A stretch of DNA of 64,000 nucleotides from CAZBXE01 sp964496125. Lineage in GTDB: Bacteria; Chlamydiota; Chlamydiia; Chlamydiales; CAZBXE01. The notes beneath the pieces are model-generated. The model was given only the letters and a program-made list of their open reading frames with translations. It did not search any database and had not been told where the DNA came from. How positions within the stretch are numbered: the stretch's first letter is position 1; the number at the start of each line of letters is the position of its first letter. The translations under genes were made by a program, and so were the position numbers. Shown here piece after piece: positions 1 to 8,471 of the stretch. The stretch is taken from the NCBI GenBank assembly GCA_964496125.1, contig CAZBXE010000007.1, positions 1 through 64,000 on the forward strand. The letters are read 5' to 3'.

Positions 1-1259
1 AGGGTTGTAAGATTTTTTTCAGTCCCCAAAATGGTGAGGGCTTGGTCGAATGAAGGGCTGCTAAATTTTCCAGTTGTCCTATAGAGCAGAGCGCGTATCA
101 AGAATTTTTCGAGGTCAGGGTTAAAGGAAGTAGCACGGAATTGGTTGTTTTGAAGCAGGGCAAGTGCTGCTTTCTCGTCCCCTCTTCGGAGAGATTCTAA
201 GAGTTTTAACCAGAAAGTCTCTTGCAAGGTCTGGAGATAGCGTTTTTGGGCAGGGAGTTTTTCAAACTGCTCTTCATTCCAGAAAGTGCCAGGCTTTAAG
301 TTGATGAGGTAGGTGATAAGGGGATCAAAAGAGCCATCGGGAACGGGTTTTGACTTCCAATCAAATGCAATGGGGGCAATGATCTTGTTCCAATAGAGAG
401 TTTTGAACCAAAGATAGTCAGTTGGGTGCGTGTCAAGTGTAGTGGCTAGCACTTGCATAGCGAGGTTATACTGCCTTGTGCGGAGGAAAAAGTCGGCCAT
501 TTGGTCCCTGGCTGAGTTATCTTCTTTATCTAGGTAAACCGCAGCTAGGTATTCTGAGAGGGCAAGGGTAGGTTTCCCTACGGCTTCTAAAAACCTGGCT
601 CTGTAGATGCGAAGGGAGGAGTTTTCTGGGTCTTTTTTAGCAGCTTCTGTGAGGTACTCCCAGGCTTGCTTTGGGTTTTGATTGAGCGTAAGCACAGCAA
701 GACGAGCAAGACGAGGAGAGTCGTCTTTTCCCTCAAAGCTTTTGGATCTAAGGAGGTTAATGCTCCCTTCTTTATTGTCGTCTACAAGGAGTCGGTCGGC
801 ATCGAGATAGAACCATTTCGATACGTTTTTTTCTTTTCCTTTCCAGGAGTTTCTAAGGTTGTCAAAGTCAGTCGATCTTTTTGTCACAAGATAAGCTGCA
901 CCCACTTTGAGAGCGGCATCTTCATAAGGAGCAAATCCGGATGGGTCAAATTCGTAGATTACGATCAGCTCTGGAAGGTTATTGCTTTTATCAGCGGTTT
1001 GGATGTAGAGATCCTGCCATTTTCTACCCGAAGCTGTCTTTTTGGAAATCTCTCCTTCCCAAAGCTTTATGATTGCAAATGCCTCGTGGTACTTTTTCTC
1101 TTCAAGCAGCTTGTTCACTTGGGCAAGGTCTGCCTTTTCATCTCTTCTTTCCGCCATAATCGATGTGAATTTTTGTTTGATCTCATGCTTGTATTGATAG
1201 GCAAGCAGGAGGGCTCCGATGAGCACTAGAAGGGAAAGAAGTTTTAAAAAGCGAGCCAT
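1..1259 (-). CDS. TPR-type membrane-anchored protein, 5' part only
   Basis: The reading frame opens at the ATG complementary to 1257-1259 and stays open to the window edge, so at least 419 residues are visible and the C-terminus is missing. The first residues (MARFLKLLSLLVLIGALLLA) form one hydrophobic N-terminal helix followed by a basic stretch, so the protein is probably anchored in the inner membrane with its bulk in the periplasm. The rest is helical with TPR-like spacing of small and aromatic residues (for example AWEYLTEAAKKDPENSSLRIYRARFL split over two helices). No enzyme motif is seen. It diverges from the pyr operon. I infer a protein-interaction scaffold; the exact function is unknown. 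Confidence 0.75.
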   Translation of the reverse strand, partial: MARFLKLLSLLVLIGALLLAYQYKHEIKQKFTSIMAERRDEKADLAQVNKLLEEKKYHEAFAIIKLWEGEISKKTASGRKWQDLYIQTADKSNNLPELIVIYEFDPSGFAPYEDAALKVGAAYLVTKRSTDFDNLRNSWKGKEKNVSKWFYLDADRLLVDDNKEGSINLLRSKSFEGKDDSPRLARLAVLTLNQNPKQAWEYLTEAAKKDPENSSLRIYRARFLEAVGKPTLALSEYLAAVYLDKEDNSARDQMADFFLRTRQYNLAMQVLATTLDTHPTDYLWFKTLYWNKIIAPIAFDWKSKPVPDGSFDPLITYLINLKPGTFWNEEQFEKLPAQKRYLQTLQETFWLKLLESLRRGDEKAALALLQNNQFRATSFNPDLEKFLIRALLYRTTGKFSSPSFDQALTILGTEKNLTT

Positions 1260-1402
1260 ATAGTACCTCATTAACGTATAGATCTCTATTTTTTGTCTCA
1301 TAAGGTATTTTTCTTTTCTCAACAACAATGATCCAGAAACATCTTCGGTATAGCTTGAAAAAAAGTCGTTTGGTGTTCATGATGTGCGGAGGGATAATGA
1401 AT

Positions 1403-2323
1403 ATGAACTTCAAAAATCGAGATCTTCTGGCTATCGAACAACTCTCTAAAGAAGAGATAAGCCACGTCTTTTCCTTAGCTAAAAAATTGCAAAAGGGATT
1501 GAAAGAGAGACCCCTAGAGGGGCTTTTGCTCGGTAGCTGTTTTTTTGAACCTTCCACACGCACAAGGCTTTCTTTTGAATCGGCCATGTACCGATTGGGG
1601 GGAAGCGTGATCGGTTTTTCTGAAGACAAAGCAACAAGTGTGGCTAAAGGAGAATCACTTGAAGACTCTATGAGGGTTATTGCAAGCTATGTTGATGCAA
1701 TTGTACTGCGCCACCCAAGCGAGGGATCAGCCCAATTTGTGGCAGACCTTGTCGATGTTCCGGTAATCAATGCAGGGGATGGGAGCAACGAGCACCCGAC
1801 ACAAACACTCTTAGACCTTTTTGCCATCCAAGAAACACAAGGAAGGCTTGAAGATCTTCATATTGCAATGGTGGGTGACCTTCGCCACGCCCGTACGATC
1901 CACTCTCTTGTAAAAGCAAGCCTTCTCTTCCCAAACCGCCTCTATTTTGTGGCCCCACCTTTTTTAGAGCTGCCTAAGGAGTTGATTCATCAACTTCGCA
2001 AGCGCGGACTTCAGTTTTCCTTCCATGACTCCTTGCAAGATATATTGCCTAAGCTCGACATCATCTATTTGACAAGGATTCAAAAGGAGAGATTTGACGG
2101 GTCTGTTGATTATGAGAAGGTTAAGGATGCTTATACCCTGCGCAAGAAAGATATCGCGGGGGCTAAAGATACGATGAAAATTTTACATCCCCTTCCTCGT
2201 GTAGGGGAACTGGGACGATGTGTAGATGAGACCTCTCATGCCCACTATTTCGAGCAGGCAAAGAGCGGTCTTCTGATTAGACAAGCGCTTCTTTCCCTAA
2301 TCTTTGGGAGGGTACCTTGTTAG
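1403..2323 (+). CDS. pyrB: aspartate carbamoyltransferase catalytic subunit
   Basis: Catalyses carbamoyl phosphate plus aspartate to N-carbamoylaspartate, the first committed step of pyrimidine synthesis. From ATG 1403 it is 306 residues, the usual length, and it aligns almost throughout with the E. coli PyrB I know: carbamoyl-phosphate loop SCFFEPSTRTRLSFE, NAGDGSNEHPTQTLLDLF, MVGDLRHARTIHSL, LHPLPRV. The longer frame from 1328 adds an unlike leader, so I reject that start. GGAGG at 1388-1392 could serve ATG 1397 (4-base gap) or ATG 1403 (10-base gap); I prefer the second. It is the first gene of an operon in which each next gene overlaps the last. No PyrR-type attenuator is evident upstream. 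Confidence 0.96.
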   Translation: MNFKNRDLLAIEQLSKEEISHVFSLAKKLQKGLKERPLEGLLLGSCFFEPSTRTRLSFESAMYRLGGSVIGFSEDKATSVAKGESLEDSMRVIASYVDAIVLRHPSEGSAQFVADLVDVPVINAGDGSNEHPTQTLLDLFAIQETQGRLEDLHIAMVGDLRHARTIHSLVKASLLFPNRLYFVAPPFLELPKELIHQLRKRGLQFSFHDSLQDILPKLDIIYLTRIQKERFDGSVDYEKVKDAYTLRKKDIAGAKDTMKILHPLPRVGELGRCVDETSHAHYFEQAKSGLLIRQALLSLIFGRVPC

Positions 2324-2760
2324 AGGAAAAAGTCTTAACCGTTGCGGCTATTAAAAATGGGACTGTGATTGATCACATCCCCGCTGGTAAATCAATTGAG
2401 ATTGTGCAGCTGCTCAAACTCTCCTCTCACGAAGCAAGGATGAGTATTGGTCTTCGTTTGCCAAGTGTAAGGCTTGGAGTCAAGGATATCATCAAGATCG
2501 AGGAGAGATTTTTATCAAAGGATGAAGCCAATCAGGTGTCTCTTTTTGCTCCAGAAGCTACGATTTCGATCATCCAGGACTTTTCGGTTACAACGAAATG
2601 TAGAGTAGAGAATCCAGGGTTTATTGTCGGTTTTAGCGAATGTGGAAATAGCAACTGTGTTACAAGGCAAGAGCACGTTCCAAGCTACTTCTTGCTTCAT
2701 CAGATAAAGAATAAAGTGCAACTGACCTGCAGGTATTGTGGACGGGAGTTAAAAAGATGA
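2317..2760 (+). CDS. pyrI: aspartate carbamoyltransferase regulatory subunit
   Basis: Zinc-binding regulatory chain that assembles with PyrB into the allosteric, nucleotide-sensing ATCase. The start is TTG at 2317, seven bases inside pyrB, preceded by GGGAGGG about 2306-2312. The 147 residues show the N-terminal allosteric domain (LTVAAIKNGTVIDHIPAGK) and the C-terminal zinc domain with four cysteines as C-x4-C and C-x2-C (ECGNSNC, then CRYC near the end). Length is close to the E. coli chain (153). Presence of PyrI implies control of the pathway by CTP/ATP at enzyme level, which fits the lack of a visible RNA attenuator. Confidence 0.95.
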   Translation: MLEEKVLTVAAIKNGTVIDHIPAGKSIEIVQLLKLSSHEARMSIGLRLPSVRLGVKDIIKIEERFLSKDEANQVSLFAPEATISIIQDFSVTTKCRVENPGFIVGFSECGNSNCVTRQEHVPSYFLLHQIKNKVQLTCRYCGRELKR

Positions 2761-3974
2761 TCACGATAACGAATGTAAAGACCTTAAGCGGGCAAATTAA
2801 GAACCATCAGATTGAAAGTGTCGTCAAACAAGAGATAGATGCGCAAGGGAAATGGACGCTTTTTCCCGCTCTGATTGACCCCCACGTCCATTTTAGAACC
2901 CCTGGTCATGAGTACAAAGAGGATTGGAAAAGTGGGGCAGAGGCAGCTATCCGAGGCGGTGTGACAACGGTTTTCGATATGCCGAATAATACCCCCCCGA
3001 TCGTAGATTTAAAGACGCTTGAAGCAAAGAAAAAGATCATCGATTCTATGCTGCAGGACGTAGGGATTCCCCTTCGTTACAAGCTCTACCTTGGCGCAGA
3101 TAAAACCCACTTGGAAGATATTGCCCTTTGCGCCGATAAAATTGTAGGGATCAAAGTCTACATGGGCTGCAGCACAGGCAATATGCTGATGGATGATGAT
3201 GATAGCCTAAGACGTCTTTTTCAAGTTGCCGCGCAGTGCAATCTCGTTGTAGCAGTGCATGCAGAAGATGAAAAGATCATGAAGGTCAATAAACAAAAGT
3301 ATGAAGGAAGAACGGATTCTGCTGTGCATTCGTTAATCCGCAGCCATGAGGCAGCAGCTGTTGCTGCTGAAAGAGCAATCCGGTTTGCTGAAGAGTTTAA
3401 CGCAGAGCTCTATCTTGCCCATATTTCCACAAAACAGGAAGTGGAGCTCATTCGAGAGGCTAAGAAAAGACAGCTTTTGGTCTATGGAGAAGTGTCACCT
3501 CACCATCTTTTTCTCACCGAATCAGCGTATGAAAGCCTTGCAAATTTTGTTCAGGTGAATCCTCCCTTAAGAGAGCAAGTAGATGTAGATGCTCTCTGGG
3601 CCGGTATCGCAGATGGGACAATCGATACGATTGGCACAGATCATGCCCCGCATACAATCGAAGAGAAGAAAAAACCCTATGGACAGTCTCCTTCAGGAGT
3701 GCCAGGCATTGAGACTATGCTTCCCCTTCTGCTTGACGCCGCAAGCCGCGGGCTTCTTTCACTCGAAAAAATTGTGGAGCTTACCCGTGTTAATGCGGAG
3801 AATATCTTTAGAATACCTCGCAATGATGATGTGGTCCTTGTTGATTTAGAGATGAAGAAAAAAGTCGATGAAAAGAACCTAAAGACAAAATGTGGGTGGT
3901 CCCCTTTTGCTGGCAGGGAATTGAAGGGGTGGCCCGTTGTCACCATTGCTCAAGGGAAAGTTTTTAGATTATGA
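2757..3974 (+). CDS. pyrC: dihydroorotase
   Basis: Cyclises N-carbamoylaspartate to dihydroorotate using a binuclear metal centre. ATG 2757 overlaps the pyrI stop by four bases (ATGA) and has GGGAG upstream, so I reject the earlier frame start at 2736. The 405 residues carry the amidohydrolase signatures: DPHVHFRTPGHE with the HxH pair and the substrate Arg, the HAEDE motif, SPHHL, and GTDHAPHT with the metal Asp. The size and motifs match the longer, Bacillus-type (class I) dihydroorotase rather than the short E. coli form. The start of pyrD overlaps its stop. Confidence 0.95.
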   Translation: MITITNVKTLSGQIKNHQIESVVKQEIDAQGKWTLFPALIDPHVHFRTPGHEYKEDWKSGAEAAIRGGVTTVFDMPNNTPPIVDLKTLEAKKKIIDSMLQDVGIPLRYKLYLGADKTHLEDIALCADKIVGIKVYMGCSTGNMLMDDDDSLRRLFQVAAQCNLVVAVHAEDEKIMKVNKQKYEGRTDSAVHSLIRSHEAAAVAAERAIRFAEEFNAELYLAHISTKQEVELIREAKKRQLLVYGEVSPHHLFLTESAYESLANFVQVNPPLREQVDVDALWAGIADGTIDTIGTDHAPHTIEEKKKPYGQSPSGVPGIETMLPLLLDAASRGLLSLEKIVELTRVNAENIFRIPRNDDVVLVDLEMKKKVDEKNLKTKCGWSPFAGRELKGWPVVTIAQGKVFRL

Positions 3975-5050
3975 GGCCCATTTACGATATCAAAAAAAGT
4001 TACCTAGAAAACGCAGAAGAGGGTCCCTACTTTAACGAGCCACTTCCCACCCGGGAGTTTTCTGATGAAAGACAGTGGCAAGATTTTCTTGGTTTTAAGA
4101 TAGCATCCCCTCTTGGAGTCCCTGCAGGGCCCCTTCTGAATAGCAAATGGACAACACTTGCAGCTGGCCTTGGATTTGATGTGGTGACGTATAAGACCAT
4201 TCGTTCCCACGAGCACCCAGGTCATGGTCTTCCGAATGTCATCTTTATTGAAGGGAAAGAGCAGCTTGATCCAGAACATTTGCCAAACGAGATGAGGCCC
4301 GCAAAAAAGGAACCTTCTCAAGAGTTCTTGGCGATCACAAACTCCTTCGGAATGCCTTCTAGGAGTAGAGACTACATTGCTAAAGATATTGCTAGAGGCA
4401 ACCGCAATCTTAAAAGGGGGCAGGTTATGCCTGTATCGGTTGTGGGCACACCAAAGCCACAAGGCAGTTTCATGGAGTTTGTACTCGATTTTGTCGATGT
4501 AGCAGTCTTTGCCAAGGAGTGCGGTGCAAAAATCATTGAAGCAAATTTCTCTTGTCCTAACGTATGTACGAGGGAAGGAAGCATCTACACGGATCCAAAA
4601 TCTGCCTATACGATCGCTAAAGAGCTTGTAAAAGCCCTTCAAGGAACCCCCTTGATTGTAAAGCTTGGTCTTTTTCCAAACGAGTCGTTGATGAAAGAAA
4701 CGCTTGTAGCGTGTGCCAAAGCAGGGGTACAGGCTATCTGCGGCATCAATACGATTAGCATGAAAATCGTAGATGAGGCAGGCAGTTCTCCCCTTGGACC
4801 TGATCGAAAAACAAGCGGTATATGTGGAAATCCAATCCGAAATGCTGCCCTTAGTTTCATTCGAAAAGCAAGAGCGTGCCTTGATAAAGAGAAGCTTGGG
4901 ATGGTGCTGATGTCATCAGGAGGCATTACACTGCCGGAGCATTTTAACCTTTTCCTCTCTGCAGGCGCTGAAGTGGTAACGTGTGCAACAGGGATGATGT
5001 GGAATCCTTTCTTAGCCATGGAATACCATAAAGAACTGATGCTGAAATGA
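3971..5050 (+). CDS. pyrD: dihydroorotate dehydrogenase, class 1-like
   Basis: FMN flavoprotein oxidising dihydroorotate to orotate. The catalytic base motif is NFSCPNV, with Cys rather than the Ser of the membrane-bound quinone-linked class 2 enzymes, and there is no N-terminal membrane helix, so I infer a soluble class 1-type enzyme. Other matches are SPLGVPAGPLLNSKW near residue 46 and the FMN-phosphate segment GGI...GAEVV...TG near the C-terminus. At 359 residues it is longer than class 1A (about 311). No pyrK electron-transfer partner is adjacent, so class 1A-like use of fumarate or another acceptor is possible. ATG overlaps the pyrC stop by four bases. Confidence 0.92.
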   Translation: MRPIYDIKKSYLENAEEGPYFNEPLPTREFSDERQWQDFLGFKIASPLGVPAGPLLNSKWTTLAAGLGFDVVTYKTIRSHEHPGHGLPNVIFIEGKEQLDPEHLPNEMRPAKKEPSQEFLAITNSFGMPSRSRDYIAKDIARGNRNLKRGQVMPVSVVGTPKPQGSFMEFVLDFVDVAVFAKECGAKIIEANFSCPNVCTREGSIYTDPKSAYTIAKELVKALQGTPLIVKLGLFPNESLMKETLVACAKAGVQAICGINTISMKIVDEAGSSPLGPDRKTSGICGNPIRNAALSFIRKARACLDKEKLGMVLMSSGGITLPEHFNLFLSAGAEVVTCATGMMWNPFLAMEYHKELMLK

Positions 5051-5661
5051 GGGAGAGTGTGGAAGAAATCATTCTATTGCTCCATGAAATTGGAGCCATA
5101 CGCTTTGGACAGTTCACGCTTAAAACGGGGCTTATTTCTCCCATTTACATAGACCTGCGTTTGCTTGTGTCGTATCCCGACCTTCTAGAAAAAATTGCTC
5201 GTAAAATGGGTCTTGTGATGAAGGATTTGTCTTATGATCTTTTATGCGGCGTTCCGTATACAGCGCTTCCCATCGCAACAGCCCTTTCTCTCTTCTACAG
5301 AAAACCTATGATTTTTAAGAGAAGGGAAGTGAAGGAATATGGCACGAGAAAGCCCTTAGAAGGTGTCTACAAAGCAGGAGAGACAGCGCTGATCATCGAA
5401 GACCTTGTGACAAGTGGAAGCAGCGCTTTGGATACCTTACGAGCTCTCTGTGCAGAAAAGATTGTTGTCCGCGATATTTTGGCGGTTTTAGACCGAGAGC
5501 AGGGAGCGACTTTGAATCTTGAGAAGAAAGGGGTGCGACTCCACGCTCTCTTTACTCTTTCAGATGCTCTTCACGTGCTCTCTATGAAGGGAAAAGTGAG
5601 CTCTGATATGTGTGAAGAGGTTAGGGCGTTTACAAAAAGGAGCCAAGTCGTTATTTCATGA
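5047..5661 (+). CDS. pyrE: orotate phosphoribosyltransferase, eukaryote-like
   Basis: Transfers phosphoribose from PRPP to orotate, giving OMP. The 204 residues show the PRPP-binding motif ALIIEDLVTSGSS and LAVLDREQG. Several blocks (FGQFTLKTGLISPIYIDLR, CGVPYTALPIAT, the spacing to TSGSS and DREQG) resemble the N-terminal half of animal UMP synthase as I remember it more than E. coli PyrE. ATG overlaps the pyrD stop by four bases and its own stop overlaps pyrF by four bases, so OPRT and OMP decarboxylase are translationally coupled but not fused. The eukaryotic affinity is a reading by eye and needs a tree. Confidence 0.94.
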   Translation: MRESVEEIILLLHEIGAIRFGQFTLKTGLISPIYIDLRLLVSYPDLLEKIARKMGLVMKDLSYDLLCGVPYTALPIATALSLFYRKPMIFKRREVKEYGTRKPLEGVYKAGETALIIEDLVTSGSSALDTLRALCAEKIVVRDILAVLDREQGATLNLEKKGVRLHALFTLSDALHVLSMKGKVSSDMCEEVRAFTKRSQVVIS

Positions 5662-6443
5662 GTTACGAGGCAAGAGCAAAATTTGCAAAAAATGCGGCCG
5701 GAAAAGCCCTTTTTGAGCTGATGGCTAAAAAGAAGACAAATCTTGCAGTAGCAGCTGATGTGATGTCTGCAGAAAAACTTTTAGGGCTTGCTGATCTTCT
5801 GGGTCCTGAGATTTGTGTTCTTAAAACACATGTTGATATTTTAAGAGATTTTACTTCCGATTTCCCAAAAAAACTTCAAGAGATTGCTCTCAAGCATCAT
5901 TTTTTGATTTTTGAAGATCGAAAATTTGCTGATATTGGAAGTGTTGTGAAGGCGCAGTTTGAATCGGGCCTGTATCATATTGCCGAATGGGCCGACATCA
6001 TCAACGCACACACCATATCTGGTCCTGGCATCATTCAAGGGCTTCGTGAGGGTGGGTTAAAAAAGGGAAGAGGGCTGCTTCTTTTGGCGGAAATGAGCTC
6101 GCAGGGCAATCTGGCTAAAGGGGAATATACGAGAAAGACGATCGACATGGCAAAAGAATATCCTGACTTTGTCATGGGCTTTGTAGCGCAAAGAAAGCTC
6201 ATCTCCGAACCAGGTCTTATCACTTTTACGCCAGGGGTAAGTATGGAGAAAAAGGGAGATCCTCTTGGGCAGCAATACCGCACTCCTGCCATTGTGATTG
6301 GGCAAAGTGGGATTGATGTGCCGATTGTTGGCCGCAGCATTTTAGAAGCAGAACATCCTTTAAGTGAAGCCAAAAGGTATCGAGATGCTTGTTGGGAAGC
6401 GTATGAAACACGTCAAAAGAGCCTTTCAGGAACATTTGAGTGA
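5658..6443 (+). CDS. pyrF: orotidine 5'-phosphate decarboxylase, eukaryote-type
   Basis: Decarboxylates OMP to UMP. The 261 residues contain the catalytic segment FEDRKFADIG (Asp87, Lys89, Asp92) with the upstream lysine in VLKTHVD (Lys56), matching the Lys-Asp-Lys-Asp tetrad. Further blocks, AEWADIINAH, LLLAEMSSQGNLAKGEYT, TPGV...GDPLGQQYRTP and RYRDACWEAY, are those of yeast Ura3 and the C-terminal half of animal UMP synthase, not of the shorter E. coli or Bacillus groups. It is the last pathway gene of the operon. A eukaryote-type enzyme in a bacterium is noteworthy; the direction of any transfer cannot be told from one sequence. Confidence 0.95.
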   Translation: MSYEARAKFAKNAAGKALFELMAKKKTNLAVAADVMSAEKLLGLADLLGPEICVLKTHVDILRDFTSDFPKKLQEIALKHHFLIFEDRKFADIGSVVKAQFESGLYHIAEWADIINAHTISGPGIIQGLREGGLKKGRGLLLLAEMSSQGNLAKGEYTRKTIDMAKEYPDFVMGFVAQRKLISEPGLITFTPGVSMEKKGDPLGQQYRTPAIVIGQSGIDVPIVGRSILEAEHPLSEAKRYRDACWEAYETRQKSLSGTFE

Positions 6444-7192
6444 AGAGAAAAGTTTTTGCCATTGGTGATCTGCATCTTTCTTTTGGGGTAGCTGGTAAGA
6501 GCATGGAGGTCTTTGGGGCGAAGTGGCATGACCATGAGAACCGGGTCAAAAGAAACTGGGAAGCAAAGGTTTCTGATGATGATCTTGTTCTTATACCAGG
6601 AGATATCTCTTGGGCTAAATATGGAGAGGAGGCGCTAGCAGACCTAAAATGGATCGATTCTTTGCCCGGCACAAAGGTTATGATTAAGGGCAATCACGAT
6701 TACTGGTGGCAATCGCTTGCCAAAGTAAATAAGCTCTTACCATCTTCTCTACACGCAATTCAGAACAGTGTTTTTACCTGGAACGATCTTTCTATTGGAG
6801 GAAGCCGCCTCTGGGACTCGCCTGAGTATAATTTTAATGAGTATATACCCATGGTGGAAAATCCCTTTGAGAAGGAGAGTGAAGAGACATATGATAAGGA
6901 AGAAAATGCACGGGTCTTTGAAAGAGAGTTAAAAAGACTTGAGCTTAGCCTGCAAGGACTAAATCAAAAAGCGCCCTTCAGGATAGCCATGACCCATTAT
7001 CCTCCGATTGGTGCAGATCTAAATCCTTCGCATGCCTCTTTTCTTTTTGAAAAGTACAATGTTCAATTTGTGGTCTTTGGCCACCTTCACAATGTAACTT
7101 GGACAGGTCCTCTTTTTGGCACGGCACGCGGTGTGACGTATATCTATTGTGCGTGCGACTACATTAACTGTGATCCTGTGCGACTTCTTTGA
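6440..7192 (+). CDS. calcineurin-like metallophosphoesterase
   Basis: The start is GTG 6440, overlapping the pyrF stop (GAGTGA), so this gene is co-transcribed with the pyrimidine operon. The 250 residues have the five metallophosphoesterase blocks in order: GDLHLS, PGDISW, KGNHDYWW, MTHYPP and FGHLHN, which ligate a two-metal centre. The substrate cannot be read from the sequence. A broad phosphohydrolase role is known for the family. Its place in the operon suggests, but does not show, a nucleotide or sugar-phosphate substrate. Confidence 0.85.
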   Translation: MKRKVFAIGDLHLSFGVAGKSMEVFGAKWHDHENRVKRNWEAKVSDDDLVLIPGDISWAKYGEEALADLKWIDSLPGTKVMIKGNHDYWWQSLAKVNKLLPSSLHAIQNSVFTWNDLSIGGSRLWDSPEYNFNEYIPMVENPFEKESEETYDKEENARVFERELKRLELSLQGLNQKAPFRIAMTHYPPIGADLNPSHASFLFEKYNVQFVVFGHLHNVTWTGPLFGTARGVTYIYCACDYINCDPVRLL

Positions 7193-7211
7193 TCATTTTT
7201 TTCAACATAGC

Positions 7212-7233
7212 AAAAACCTCTTAGAAAGAGAGG
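7212..7233 (-). terminator. intrinsic terminator of the flavoprotein gene
   Basis: On the minus strand a short stem (CCTCTC / GAGAGG class, six pairs with one wobble) with a five-base loop is followed directly by five T. The stem spans the stop codon of the HI0933-type gene. Confidence 0.5.
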
Positions 7234-8423
7234 CTCATGCCGGCAATCCAACCCGTTGTCCAGGCATTTTGAAAGTTAAACCCCCCTGTCACTGCATCAA
7301 TGTCTAAGACCTCACCAGCAAAATAAAGGCCTTTGCAAAGTATGCTCTCCATGGTTTTGAAGTTCACCTCGTCAAGAGCTACTCCTCCTGCGGTGACGAA
7401 TTCTTGTTTATAGGTTGTTTTGCCTTGAATGAGGTAGGAGTCAGCGACTAGTTTGTCGGCAAGTTGTGAAAGTATTTTGTGAGAAAGGTCTCCGATTTTT
7501 TTCTGAGGGTCGATACCAATTTTAAGAAGAAGCGTTTTAGTAAGCTGTTTGGCAAGAGAGGAGGGTAAAAGGTTTCCGATCGTATGGCTTGGATGCAGAG
7601 CTTTTAGTTTGAAGAAGTCTTCATTTGTAAATCCAGGGAGCCAGTTGATGAGAAGGGTTGCCTTGTAGTCCATCGCATGAAGAATACGGGCGCCCCAAGC
7701 GGAGAGCTTGAGCGCAGCGGGGCCACTAAATCCAAAGTGGGTAAGAAGAAGAGGGCCCTCTTGTGTAAGCTGCGTGCCCTCAATCCTCAAGAGAACATCG
7801 GCAACACTAATACCAGAGAGATCAAGAAGAGGCGATGTGGGTACATTGAACGTAAAAAGGGAAGGAACGGGAGGGACAATTGTATGTCCAAGAGATTCTG
7901 CAAGGGCGTGTCCATCTTTATTGCTTCCTGTAGCAAGTATGATTTTATCGCAGGGAATTAGGCTTGCTTTTTCAAGATGGATAACAAACCCATTTTTTGT
8001 CTTTTCAATCTTTTGCACTGCTTGTTGGAGATGTATGTCAACTCCTGTTTTTTTTGCCTCCTCTTGTAAACAAAGGATGATCGATTGAGAGTCATCTGTA
8101 ATCGGAAACATTCGGCCATCCTCTTCTGTTTTAAGCAAAGTGCCTCTTGACTCAAACCATTGAACTGTGTCTCTTGGTTGAAATCGGTGGAAGGGGCCTA
8201 GAAGTTCTTTTTGGCCCCGCGGGTAGTTTTTTACAAGCTCTTTTGGTTCAAAGCATGAGTGTGTAACATTGCACCTCCCTCCCCCCGAAATGCGCACCTT
8301 TGAGAGTAGGGACCTTGTCTTTTCTAAGAGGATCACTTGGGTGGTTGGGCTTTTTTTTGCGCAGGTAACAGCTGCAAAAAAGCCAGCAGCTCCTCCTCCT
8401 ATAATCACGACAGTTTGGGACAT
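7221..8423 (-). CDS. HI0933/YhiN-family FAD-dependent oxidoreductase
   Basis: A 400-residue flavoprotein with an N-terminal dinucleotide fold (VVIIGGGAAGFFAA), then KVRISGGGRCNVT, the hallmark of the HI0933-like family, and a C-terminal FAD block (GLYFAGEVLDIDAVTGGFN). Family members are predicted aminoacetone/BaiN-like oxidoreductases without a settled substrate. An AAGGAGAAG ribosome-binding site precedes the ATG. It diverges from rlmD across about 48 bases, so their promoters must lie close together. Confidence 0.88.
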   Translation of the reverse strand: MSQTVVIIGGGAAGFFAAVTCAKKSPTTQVILLEKTRSLLSKVRISGGGRCNVTHSCFEPKELVKNYPRGQKELLGPFHRFQPRDTVQWFESRGTLLKTEEDGRMFPITDDSQSIILCLQEEAKKTGVDIHLQQAVQKIEKTKNGFVIHLEKASLIPCDKIILATGSNKDGHALAESLGHTIVPPVPSLFTFNVPTSPLLDLSGISVADVLLRIEGTQLTQEGPLLLTHFGFSGPAALKLSAWGARILHAMDYKATLLINWLPGFTNEDFFKLKALHPSHTIGNLLPSSLAKQLTKTLLLKIGIDPQKKIGDLSHKILSQLADKLVADSYLIQGKTTYKQEFVTAGGVALDEVNFKTMESILCKGLYFAGEVLDIDAVTGGFNFQNAWTTGWIAGMSLSF

Positions 8424-8471
8424 AACTTCTCCTTGTTGAAGGGATTATAGACAATCTGGTATTATCATTGA

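Noticed and set aside
666..1229. 187-codon plus-strand frame opposite the first TPR gene
   Set aside because: It lies entirely antisense to the clear TPR frame, has Cys/Phe-rich random composition and no ribosome-binding site.
1355..1383. TTGAAA-N17-CATGAT promoter before pyrB
   Set aside because: It would start the message at the ribosome-binding site, leaving no leader; -10 match is poor.
4004..4642. 212-codon minus-strand frame inside pyrD
   Set aside because: Antisense shadow of a well-conserved enzyme; residues show no domain.
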